Assembly: GCA_016287975.1 (NCBI GenBank) | Contig: JAEEXV010000218.1 | Span: forward strand, 33,847-97,846 | Length of the DNA stretch: 64,000 nt | Direction: 5' to 3' | From: Lentisphaeria bacterium | GTDB taxonomy: Bacteria; Verrucomicrobiota; Lentisphaeria; Oligosphaerales; Oligosphaeraceae | Shown here: piece by piece, positions 25,134 through 32,445 of the stretch | How positions within the stretch are numbered: the first letter of the stretch is position 1 | How the letters are laid out: every line of letters begins with the position of its first letter | The notes under the pieces: model-generated | Database searches by the model: none | Told to the model about the DNA's origin: nothing | The model's input: only the letters and a program-made list of their open reading frames with translations | Translations under genes and position numbers: made by a program

Positions 25134-26006
25134 ATGAGCATCCTGATCTCCGCGAGCGAGCGCATCACCCCGCACGGGGGGAACATCCATGTGGTTACCC
25201 GTGCGCAGAACGAGAAGCCGCAGCACTACCACGACTTCTACGAACTGGTCATCATCAACGGCGGCAGCTGCACCCACTGGCTCGACGGCAACACCTACCG
25301 CATCTCGTGCGGGGACGTCTTCCTCATCCCGCCCGACATGACCCACGCCTACCTGGAGCCGAAGAACCTCCAGTTGACCAACATCATGTACACCGTCGAC
25401 GCGCTCAAACGCTACCAGCGCGAACTGGAGGAGATCCCTGGATTCGTCGCCATGTTCCGCACCGAGCCCAGCCTGCGCATCTCGACCGACTTCAAGGCAC
25501 GGATGGTGCTCACGCCAGAGCAGCTCGCCTTCCTCGACGCCATCCTCGCCCGCTGGGAGGAGGAGATCCGCCGCCCCCAGGCCGCCCACCAGCTCCTCTC
25601 CGAAGTCCTGCTCCTGGACGTCATCATCTACCTCGCCCGCAATTTCGGCGCGCACCACTCCTCGGGCGAATCCCGCAAACTGCTGCAGTTCACCCAGATG
25701 ACCCAATTCATCAACGAGCATTTCGCCGCCGCCATCGGACGCGACGACATCATGGCCGCCGCAGGCGTCTCCGCCTCCAGCGGCACCGCGCTCTTCCGCA
25801 GCCTCGCCCGCCTGACCCCCATGCAGTTCCTCCTGAACGTCCGCCTGAACCACGCCTGCGAACTGCTGCGCACGACCGACAAGTCCGTCACCGCCATCGC
25901 CTTCGAATGCGGCTTCTGGGACAGCAACTACTTCTCCCTGCGCTTCCACCAGCAAATCGGCATGACCCCGCGCGGATACCGCGCCGTGAATCCGACGACA
26001 AAATGA
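25134..26006 (+). CDS. AraC family transcriptional regulator
   Basis: I start at ATG 25134 (290 aa, MSILISASERITPHGGNIHV); the longer frame upstream is Arg/Pro noise. The N-terminal cupin has HYHDFYELVII and ISCGDVFLIPPDMTHAY, as in sugar-sensing AraC proteins. The C-terminal dual HTH contains DIMAAAGVSASSGTALFRSL and SVTAIAFECGFWDSNYFSL, split by the usual linker helix, and ends MTPRGYR. Its stop overlaps the ATG of the DUF1016 gene by 4 nt, an odd partner for a sugar regulator. The GH106-like gene beyond it at 27313 is the more logical target. No promoter is obvious in 25067-25133. Confidence 0.92.
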   Translation: MSILISASERITPHGGNIHVVTRAQNEKPQHYHDFYELVIINGGSCTHWLDGNTYRISCGDVFLIPPDMTHAYLEPKNLQLTNIMYTVDALKRYQRELEEIPGFVAMFRTEPSLRISTDFKARMVLTPEQLAFLDAILARWEEEIRRPQAAHQLLSEVLLLDVIIYLARNFGAHHSSGESRKLLQFTQMTQFINEHFAAAIGRDDIMAAAGVSASSGTALFRSLARLTPMQFLLNVRLNHACELLRTTDKSVTAIAFECGFWDSNYFSLRFHQQIGMTPRGYRAVNPTTK

Positions 26007-27223
26007 AACGAGACCTCGAAAAGACACTTGGCTACACCGATTGGCTGCAATCCATATCCAGGCACTATCGCCAAAGCCAGATCAAGGCGGCGATGGCAGT
26101 CAACACCGAGATGCTGAAGTTCTACTTCGGGCTTGGACGCGACATCGTTCGGATGGAGGCGGACCAGCCGTGGGGCAGCCGCTTCCTCAAGCGGCTGAGT
26201 CTTGACCTCAAGATGCAGATGCCAGAAGCGGAGTGCTTCTCGCCGAGAAACTTACAGTATATGCGGCAGTTTTTTAAGATGTATGCGGCAATGCCAGGCG
26301 GGCTCCAAAAGGGCGGCCGAATTGCGCACCAACCTGGTGCGCAATTGAACGCTGTCGGCCGAATTGCGCACCAACCTGGTGCGGCAATAGAGACCGCGCC
26401 GAATCTTCACCACATTGGAGACAAATCCTACGTTTTGAATTTTGAAGATATTTGTCCAGAGATCGCGAAAATGTTGTTTTCCATTCCCTGGAGGCATCAT
26501 GTGGTGCTTCTGGACAAGTGCAAGGATAATCTGGACAAGGCCCTTTTCTACGTCAGGCAGGTTGTCAAAAATGGATGGAGCAGATCTGTCCTCATGCATT
26601 TTCTAGATACGCGGCTTCACGAGCGGCACGGGAATGCCGTATCCAACTTCGAAATGGCCCTGCCTGAGACAGACTGCGACCTGGCGCAGGAGGTGACCAG
26701 GGATCCATATTGCTTTGACTTCGTGGCCCTCACGCCGAAATACCGCGAAAAGGAACTGAAGGATGCGATGATGACCCACATCGAGAAGTTCCTTCTGGAA
26801 CTTGGCCAGGGCTTCATGCTGGTCGGCCGTGAATATCGCCTTGAAATCGGCGCCAAGGAAGTCTTTGCCGATCTGCTGTTTTTTCACATGAACCTCAACC
26901 GCTACATTGTGGTGGAGGTCAAGGCGACGGAGTTCGCGGCAGAGCAGTTGGGGCAACTCGGGCTCTATGTCTCCGCAGTGAACCATCTCCTCAAGAAGCC
27001 AGAACACGAGCCGACAATCGGTCTGCTTATCTGCAAGACGAAGGACAACACGATGGTCAAGTGGGCATTGGAATCGACACAGCATCCCATCGGCGTCTCG
27101 GAATACCGCATTCGGGAAATCCTTCCGCAGGAGGTGGCGAGCAGTCTGCCGACCATCCAGGAAATCGAGAATGGCCTCGCGCTTGCCACGTCAGCACAGC
27201 CTCGCAGGAGAGCGAAACAATGA
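26003..27223 (+). CDS. DUF1016 (YhcG-like) PD-(D/E)XK nuclease family protein
   Basis: The ATG at 26003 overlaps the AraC stop (ATGA), giving 406 aa. The N-terminal DUF1016_N domain runs LQSISRHYRQSQIKAAMAVN through GLGRDIVRMEADQPWGSRFL, and the C-terminal domain starts near SIPWRHHVVLLDKCKD. The nuclease core FADLLFFHMNLNRYIVVEVK holds the Asp and Glu-x-Lys residues. Between the two domains (about residues 104-132) the protein carries two in-frame copies of GRIAHQPGA, encoded by a palindromic DNA repeat that is not part of the family. YhcG-like proteins are linked to restriction systems and toxin-like activity in other bacteria; here no hsd genes are adjacent. Confidence 0.88.
   Translation: MKRDLEKTLGYTDWLQSISRHYRQSQIKAAMAVNTEMLKFYFGLGRDIVRMEADQPWGSRFLKRLSLDLKMQMPEAECFSPRNLQYMRQFFKMYAAMPGGLQKGGRIAHQPGAQLNAVGRIAHQPGAAIETAPNLHHIGDKSYVLNFEDICPEIAKMLFSIPWRHHVVLLDKCKDNLDKALFYVRQVVKNGWSRSVLMHFLDTRLHERHGNAVSNFEMALPETDCDLAQEVTRDPYCFDFVALTPKYREKELKDAMMTHIEKFLLELGQGFMLVGREYRLEIGAKEVFADLLFFHMNLNRYIVVEVKATEFAAEQLGQLGLYVSAVNHLLKKPEHEPTIGLLICKTKDNTMVKWALESTQHPIGVSEYRIREILPQEVASSLPTIQEIENGLALATSAQPRRRAKQ
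26315..26387. repeat. In-frame palindromic 42-bp duplication inside the DUF1016 gene
   Basis: Two copies of GGCCGAATTGCGCACCAACC followed by the matching TGGTGCG arm start at 26315 and 26357, 42 bp apart. Each copy is a near-perfect palindrome (ATTGCGCACCA / TGGTGCGCAAT in copy 1). The 42-bp period keeps the reading frame, so the repeat became part of an interdomain linker. Confidence 0.9.
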
Positions 27224-27312
27224 GACAATGGACGATCCTTGGACAACGTTTGGGGCGGGCTGGCCTTGTCCGCTCCACCTTCGTTTTCAATTCCGCACAG
27301 TGAACTACTCCC

Positions 27313-30300
27313 ATGCCTGACTTCGCCGACCAATTCCGCACTCCTCCCGCCGCCTTCCGCGACGCGCCCTTCTGGTCCTGGAACTGCCGCCTGCGCGAGG
27401 AGGAACTGCGCCGCCAGATCCGCGTCTTCCGCGACATGGGGATGGGCGGCTTCTTCATGCACCCGCGCGTCGGGCTCAAGACCCCCTATCTTTCCGAGGA
27501 GTTCCTCGACTGCGTCGGCGCCTGCGTCAACGAGGCGAAGCGCGACGGGCTCCTCGCCTGCCTCTACGACGAGGACCGCTGGCCCAGCGGCACCGCGGGC
27601 GGCATGGTGACCTGCCAGCCGCAGTTCCAGGCGCGCCACCTCGAACTGCGCTGCGCGCCCACCGCCGCCCCGAACGACCGCGAGCGCTTCCTGCAGGCCT
27701 ATCTCGTCCGCCAGGGGCCGTCGGGCGAACTCCTCGACTACCGCCTTTGCGCGCCAGACGGCGCCGTCCCCGACGGCTTTCGTCGGGTCTGGTGCTGGCG
27801 CGTCATCGAGCCCCCGCAGCCGCGCTTCAACGACACCCCGTACATCGACGCCCTGAACCCGCGCGCCGTCGAGGAGTTCCTCCGCCAGACCCACGAGCGC
27901 TACCGCCAGCGCTTCGGCGGGGAGTTCGGCGCGGCCATCCCCGCCATCTTCACCGACGAGCCGCAGCTGATCTTCCCGCGGCTCCCCGTGACCGCGCGGG
28001 AGCGCGCCGACTTCCGCCTCGCCTACACCGACGACTTCCCCGAGACCTACCGCCAGCGCTGGCACGCCGAGTTCCTCGACACCCTCCCCGAACTCTTCTG
28101 GGACCTCCCCGAGGGGCGGCGCTCCGCCGCCCGCTACCGCTACTACGAGCATCTCTCCGAGCGCTTCGCCGCCGCCTACGCCGACACCATCGGGCGGTGG
28201 TGCGCCGAGCACGGCCTGGCCAGCACGGGGCACCTGATGCTCGAACCCCGCCTCGAAAGCCAGACCCGCGCCGTCGGCGAGGCGATGCGCTCCTACCGCT
28301 CCTTCCAGATCCCAGGGATCGACATCCTCTGCGACGACGAGGAGCTCTCCACCGCCAAGCAGGCTCAGAGCGCCGCCCGCCAGTTCGGGCGCGCCAGGAT
28401 GCTCAGCGAACTCGACGGGGTGACCGACTGGGACTTCCCGTTCTACGGCCACAAGGGCCACGGCGACTGGCAGGCCGCCCTCGGCGTCAATCTGCGCGTG
28501 CCGCATCTGGCGTGGCTCTCCATGGGCGGCGAATCCAAGCGCGACTATCCCGCCCCCATCGACCAGCATTCCGCCTGGCACCGCCAATATCCCGTCCTCG
28601 CCGACCACTTCGCGCGGCTGAACGCCGCCCTCACGCAGGGCGCGCCGCGCTGCCGCATCGCCGTCGTCCACCCCGTCGAATCCTTTTGGCTCCTCTGCGG
28701 CCCGCAGATGGAGAACGCCCTTGAATGCCAGCAGGCCGAGGCCGACTTCGACCACCTCTTCCAGTGGCTGCTCAAAGGCCTGCTCGACTTCGACCTCCTC
28801 GCCGAATCCCTGCTGCCCGACCTCAGGCCCCGTCCTGAAGGCCAGGCCCTCCAGGTCGGACGGATGCGCTACGAGGCCGTCGTCGTCCCGCCCTGCCTCA
28901 CGCTGCGCGGCACTACCCTCGACGCCCTGGAGGCCTTCCGCGACGCGGGTGGGGCCGTCCTCTTCGCGGGCGAGCCGCCCGCGCTGGTGGACGCGCTGCC
29001 CTCGGAGCGCGCCCGCGCCCTCGCGGGGCGCTGCCCCCGCATTCCCTTCACGCGGCACGCCCTCCTCGCCGCCCTCGAACCCTGGCGCGAGGTCCGCGTC
29101 CTCCAGCGAGCGGAGGAACTGCGCGACCAGGCGGCGCACCAGACCGACGGCACGCCCGTCACGGGCAAGCCCAGCCCCGTGGGCGCGCCGCTCGACGACC
29201 TGCTCCTGCAACTGCGCGACCTCCCGAACGGCCAGCGCATCCTCTTCCTCGCCAACACTCTCCGCATAGGCAACGCCACCCCCGCGACCGTCTCCGTCCG
29301 AGGCCGCTGGCAGCTCGAACTGCTCGACACCGCCAGCGGCGCCATCTCGCCGCTGCAGGCCGACCAGCAGGACGGCTGGACGCATCTCCCGTTCGACTTC
29401 TATCCCCACGGGCACCTGCTGCTCCGCCTCACCCCCGCCCCGCAAAGCCAGGGGGAGGTCCTCCCGCACCATCCCATCGGCGACGACTTCATCGAGGCCG
29501 CCATCGCCGCCCGCGTTCCAGGGCGCGCCCTCCCGTATACGCTGGACGAGCCTAATGCGCTCATGCTCGACATGCCCGAGGCCAGCATCGACGGCGGCCC
29601 CTGGCTGCCCCGCGAGGAGATCCTCCGCCTCGACAACCGCGTCCGCGCCCATTTCGGCTTGCGCCTGCGCCAGGCCCGCTCCGTGCAGCCCTGGTTGAAC
29701 CAGGAGCCGCCGCGGCGCCTCGGCACCGTGGCGCTGCGCTATCAACTGGAGTGCCGCGCCCCCGTCGACGGCGCCGAACTGGCGATGGAGCAGCCCGAGA
29801 AGGCGGCGCTGGCCCTGGACGGCGCGCCGCTCCCCTTCCGCGACTGCGGACACTGGATCGACCCGTGCCTGCACCGCACCGCCATCCCCGCGCTCCCGCC
29901 TGGCCTCCATACGCTCACCGTCACATACGCCTTCGACACCGAGACCGCCCTCGAGCGCCTCTATCTGCTGGGCGGCTTCGCCGTCCGCGCCGAGGGCGAC
30001 TGGTGCGCGCTCGACGCGCCTGCCCGCGCCCTCCACTGGGGCGATCTCGCGCCGCAGGGGCTCCCGTTCTTCGGCGGCAACCTCACCTACCACGCCCGCT
30101 TCACCGTCCCCGAGGGAGGCCGCTATCTCCTGCGGCTGCCGTCCCGCCAGTCCGACGTGCAGCCCGAACTCACCCGAGGGCAGGTGCGCCGCGAGGTCGA
30201 GTTCGCCTCCTTCCGAGGCGCGCTGGTCACCGCCTCCCTCGACGGCGGCCCCGCCGTCCCCATCGCCTTCGCCCCGTTCCAGGCCGACCTGGGCTTCCTG

Positions 30301-30501
30301 TCGGCGGGCGAACACCGCCTCGACCTCACCCTCGGCTGCACCCGCGTCAACGGCTGCGGCGCCGTCCACCTCGCCCACCGCGTGCGCTACTGCGGCCCGC
30401 CCTCCTTCCGCACCAGCGGCAACCACTTCTCCTACGACTATACCCTCATCCCCCAGGGCATCCTCCGATCCCCGCTTATCCTACGGCACCCCAACCATTA
30501 G
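27313..30501 (+). CDS. GH106-like glycoside hydrolase, copy 2
   Basis: A 1062-aa cytosolic protein (MPDFADQFRTPPAAFRDAPF) paralogous along its whole length to the 13793-16867 protein. Shared landmarks are GMGGFFMHPRVGL, YDEDRWPSG (85-93), AIFTDEPQL, SELDGVTDWDFPF, GHGDWQAALGVN and SMGGESKRDYPAPID, plus the C-terminal HWGDLAPQGLPFFGGNLTYH. It differs by an insertion around VTGKPSPVGAP. No signal peptide. The copy is on the opposite strand and next to an AraC regulator rather than inside the pectin locus, suggesting duplication followed by separate control. Rhamnosidase-type activity is inferred from the family; the exact linkage may differ from copy 1. Confidence 0.85.
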   Translation: MPDFADQFRTPPAAFRDAPFWSWNCRLREEELRRQIRVFRDMGMGGFFMHPRVGLKTPYLSEEFLDCVGACVNEAKRDGLLACLYDEDRWPSGTAGGMVTCQPQFQARHLELRCAPTAAPNDRERFLQAYLVRQGPSGELLDYRLCAPDGAVPDGFRRVWCWRVIEPPQPRFNDTPYIDALNPRAVEEFLRQTHERYRQRFGGEFGAAIPAIFTDEPQLIFPRLPVTARERADFRLAYTDDFPETYRQRWHAEFLDTLPELFWDLPEGRRSAARYRYYEHLSERFAAAYADTIGRWCAEHGLASTGHLMLEPRLESQTRAVGEAMRSYRSFQIPGIDILCDDEELSTAKQAQSAARQFGRARMLSELDGVTDWDFPFYGHKGHGDWQAALGVNLRVPHLAWLSMGGESKRDYPAPIDQHSAWHRQYPVLADHFARLNAALTQGAPRCRIAVVHPVESFWLLCGPQMENALECQQAEADFDHLFQWLLKGLLDFDLLAESLLPDLRPRPEGQALQVGRMRYEAVVVPPCLTLRGTTLDALEAFRDAGGAVLFAGEPPALVDALPSERARALAGRCPRIPFTRHALLAALEPWREVRVLQRAEELRDQAAHQTDGTPVTGKPSPVGAPLDDLLLQLRDLPNGQRILFLANTLRIGNATPATVSVRGRWQLELLDTASGAISPLQADQQDGWTHLPFDFYPHGHLLLRLTPAPQSQGEVLPHHPIGDDFIEAAIAARVPGRALPYTLDEPNALMLDMPEASIDGGPWLPREEILRLDNRVRAHFGLRLRQARSVQPWLNQEPPRRLGTVALRYQLECRAPVDGAELAMEQPEKAALALDGAPLPFRDCGHWIDPCLHRTAIPALPPGLHTLTVTYAFDTETALERLYLLGGFAVRAEGDWCALDAPARALHWGDLAPQGLPFFGGNLTYHARFTVPEGGRYLLRLPSRQSDVQPELTRGQVRREVEFASFRGALVTASLDGGPAVPIAFAPFQADLGFLSAGEHRLDLTLGCTRVNGCGAVHLAHRVRYCGPPSFRTSGNHFSYDYTLIPQGILRSPLILRHPNH

Positions 30502-30546
30502 CCTGGCAACCCTTTTTGATCCGCTCGGTTCCCCATCTAAGCGGTT

Positions 30547-30655
30547 TCATCGCCATTTCGCCATGTCGTCATTTCGGCTTAATCGCCATTTCGCCATGTC
30601 GGCATGTCGGCGCAGGCGCCATTTCGCCATGTCGGCATGTCGTCATGTCGGCTTT
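30547..30655. repeat. 8-bp tandem repeat CATTTCGC/CATGTCGG
   Basis: Units alternate CATTTCGC, CATGTCGT, CATTTCGG and CATGTCGG with small interruptions. They fill the spacer downstream of the GH106-like gene. A fragment resembling the right end of the dispersed inverted-repeat element (GAGGAACAGCGCG) follows at 30681-30693. Confidence 0.85.
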
Positions 30656-30721
30656 GCCAGGGACAGTTGCCGCCCCTCATGAGGAACAGCGCGTTTTGAT
30701 TCAATTTCATGTGCGTTGCAT

Positions 30722-30749
30722 TTGGAATTCAATGAATCATAGATATATT
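30722..30749 (+). promoter_or_regulatory. Putative promoter of the toxin-antitoxin pair
   Basis: TTGGAA (30722-30727), a 16-nt spacer and TATATT (30744-30749), 32 nt before the antitoxin ATG. GATTCA (30698) and TGAATC (30733) form an inverted repeat around the -35, a plausible operator for the antitoxin (inference). Confidence 0.4.
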
Positions 30750-30781
30750 ATGTGAAGTTTCAACCACAAGGAGGCTTGAAT

Positions 30782-31066
30782 ATGGCGACACTGACCTGTA
30801 ACAAGAACTTTACCATCCGACTGGACGCCAAGGTCAAAGCCGAGGCTGAACGCCTTTTCGCCGACCTCGGGATGACGCTTTCTGGCGCCATGAACATCTT
30901 CCTTCACCAGGCGCTCCTCGTGGGGGGGCTTCCATTCGCAGTCAGGAAGGAGCGTCCGAACAAGACCACGCTTGCCGCGATGGAGGAGGCAGTCCGCATA
31001 GCCAATGATCCGAATACCAGACGTTTTGCGACAGTCGAAGAACTGATGGAGGATCTGGAGAAATGA
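30782..31066 (+). CDS. RelB/DinJ family antitoxin
   Basis: Starting at ATG 30782, which follows AAGGAGGCTTGAAT, the product is 94 aa. It has the DinJ layout: a ribbon-helix-helix N-terminus (TIRLDAKVKAEAERLFADLG then MTLSGAMNIFLHQAL) for DNA binding and dimerisation, and a charged C-terminal tail (ATVEELMEDLEK) that wraps the toxin. The 3' end overlaps the toxin ATG by 4 nt. It should neutralise the YafQ-like toxin and repress its own promoter, as known for DinJ-YafQ. Confidence 0.93.
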   Translation: MATLTCNKNFTIRLDAKVKAEAERLFADLGMTLSGAMNIFLHQALLVGGLPFAVRKERPNKTTLAAMEEAVRIANDPNTRRFATVEELMEDLEK

Positions 31067-31341
31067 GTTTCGAGATTGTCCGCACCTCGCAATTCCGCAA
31101 GGACTACAAATTGATGATGAAGCGCGGCAAGGACAAGCAGAAACTTGAAGATGTCCTCCGCATTCTGGCCGAGGGCGGACAACTTCCCCCAGAGAAACGC
31201 GACCACGCGCTTTTCGGCGACTATGCGGGATTCCGCGAATGCCACATTGAACCAGATTGGCTCCTCATATATTGTTACCTGAACAGCCAACTTGTCCTTG
31301 TCTGTTCCCGCACTGGGACGCATAGCGACCTGTTCGGCTAG
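31063..31341 (+). CDS. YafQ-family mRNA interferase toxin
   Basis: A 92-aa RelE-superfamily toxin. The residues equivalent to the catalytic set of E. coli YafQ are all present: His48, His61 and Asp65 in RECHIEPDWLLIY, and His87 in SRTGTHSDLFG. It should cleave mRNA in the ribosomal A site. It is translationally coupled to the DinJ-like antitoxin. The gene is directly followed by a long 7-bp tandem repeat array. Confidence 0.94.
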   Translation: MSFEIVRTSQFRKDYKLMMKRGKDKQKLEDVLRILAEGGQLPPEKRDHALFGDYAGFRECHIEPDWLLIYCYLNSQLVLVCSRTGTHSDLFG

Positions 31342-31425
31342 CAGAACGGGGAAGTGATTCTCTCCGCTTGACAAGCAAGGTCTTTTTACGCGATCATTCC
31401 GAACGGGGCAGCGGGGAACGCCAGC

Positions 31426-31638
31426 GACGGGTCTTGGGTCTCGGGTCTTGGGTCTTGGGTCCTGGGTCTTGGGTCTCGGGTCCTGGGTCCTGGGTCTCGG
31501 GTCCTGGGTCCTGGGTCGTGGGTCCTGGGTCGCGGGTCCTGGGTCGCGGGTCGTGGGTCCTGGGTCCTGGGTCGTGGGTCCTGGGTCCTGGGTCGTGGGT
31601 CCTGGGTCGTGGGTCCTGGGTCCTGGGTCCTGGGTCGT
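31426..31638. repeat. 7-bp tandem repeat TCNTGGG, about 30 units
   Basis: About thirty 7-bp units (TCTTGGG, TCCTGGG, TCTCGGG, TCGTGGG and TCGCGGG) run without a break. GGG every 4 nt makes this the strongest G-quadruplex candidate in the window, on the plus (non-template) strand, between the toxin gene and the type III chaperone promoter. All six frames stay open across it because the unit has no stop; the resulting Pro/Gly-rich ORFs are not real genes. Confidence 0.95.
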
Positions 31639-31688
31639 GGATTCCACTTGCACTGGCGGGGGATTTCAACTATTTGCGGCGAATTGCC

Positions 31689-31716
31689 TTGCAATTCTGG
31701 AAAAAAGGGACATAAT
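31689..31716 (+). promoter_or_regulatory. Putative promoter of the chaperone-effector unit
   Basis: TTGCAA (31689-31694), a 16-nt spacer and CATAAT (31711-31716), leaving a leader of about 105 nt before the chaperone ATG. The leader contains ACGGGGAA / TTCCCGT (31773 and 31791 regions), a small potential hairpin. Confidence 0.4.
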
Positions 31717-31828
31717 ATGTTTTTTCCCAAAGGCACAGTCGTTGCCGAACCTCCATCCAAGTACGGGGAACCGTGTTCTTCCCGTGCCTCGCTCCAGAGG
31801 CCTGGGTGGTCGCATAAGCAGGTGAAAG

Positions 31829-32299
31829 ATGAAAACCATTGAAGACTACAAGACGTTTCTCTCGCAAGTCCGCCAGGAGACTGGCCTTTCGGCCATCAGT
31901 TCCGATGATTCAGGGCTGGTGACGGTCCGCGTGGACGACCGATACAACCTGAACCTCCAGTTCGTGGAGGCCACTGGCAGGATCCTCTGCTTCATCGAAG
32001 TCGCGACGCTCCCGAAGGACGCACCCAGGAAAGTCTACCGCGACCTGCTCATCGGCGGGCTCTTCGGCAAGGAGACGGCGGGCGGCTATTTCGCGCTGGA
32101 GGACGAAACCGAGGCCGTCGTCTACAACTATTTCTTCGACTTCGAGGACGCGTCCAAGGACATCTCCGAGTTCGTCTCCACGATGGAGAAGATTCTGCAA
32201 CTCTGCGATATCTGGGCGGACCGCATCCAGGAGATGCTGCATCCAGAAAAGGACGTGCCTGCGCTGGAGGCCCCCGCGGATTCGGTCATCCATCCGTAA
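31829..32299 (+). CDS. CesT/Tir-type type III secretion chaperone-like protein
   Basis: A small (156 aa) acidic protein with the class I T3S chaperone pattern. An N-terminal helix (YKTFLSQVRQETGL) leads to a three-stranded sheet (SGLVTVRVDDRYNLNLQFVE, then ILCFIEVATLP), a middle helix with GGLFGKETAGG, a strand (YFALEDETEAVVYNYFF) and a long C-terminal helix (SEFVSTMEKILQLCDIWADR). The GxATGG-like loop before the second sheet is a CesT hallmark. Such proteins dimerise and hold the N-terminal part of one effector unfolded for export. The next gene, 146 nt downstream, is a 1203-aa protein of unknown family, the usual place for the client. No type III apparatus gene is in the window. Confidence 0.75.
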   Translation: MKTIEDYKTFLSQVRQETGLSAISSDDSGLVTVRVDDRYNLNLQFVEATGRILCFIEVATLPKDAPRKVYRDLLIGGLFGKETAGGYFALEDETEAVVYNYFFDFEDASKDISEFVSTMEKILQLCDIWADRIQEMLHPEKDVPALEAPADSVIHP

Positions 32300-32329
32300 G
32301 GCGGTTTTCGGGACCGCGCGTCCCCCCAC

Positions 32330-32418
32330 CCCCAGGCGGGTCGGCAAATTGCGTCCATGCCTTGCCCGCCTCGCGCCTCCTGGCTTCGCTCGTATCTCCA
32401 CCACCTCCCCGCCTGGGG
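32330..32418. other. Inverted repeat between chaperone and effector genes
   Basis: CCCCAGGCGGG (32330-32340) pairs perfectly with CCCGCCTGGGG (32408-32418) across a 67-nt loop. In the transcript this closes a hairpin that ends 27 nt before the effector ATG and includes most of the intergenic region. It may set the chaperone-to-effector ratio. Confidence 0.6.
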
Positions 32419-32445
32419 AATAGAGCATTCGACAAAGGGATTTCT

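Noticed and set aside
26965..30426. 1153-codon minus-strand open frame
   Set aside because: Antisense to the second GH106-like gene, Gly/Glu/Arg-rich without domains.
31368..31715. Small Pro/Gly-rich proteins read from the 7-bp array in several frames
   Set aside because: All frames are open because the repeat contains no stop; the peptides are translations of a minisatellite.
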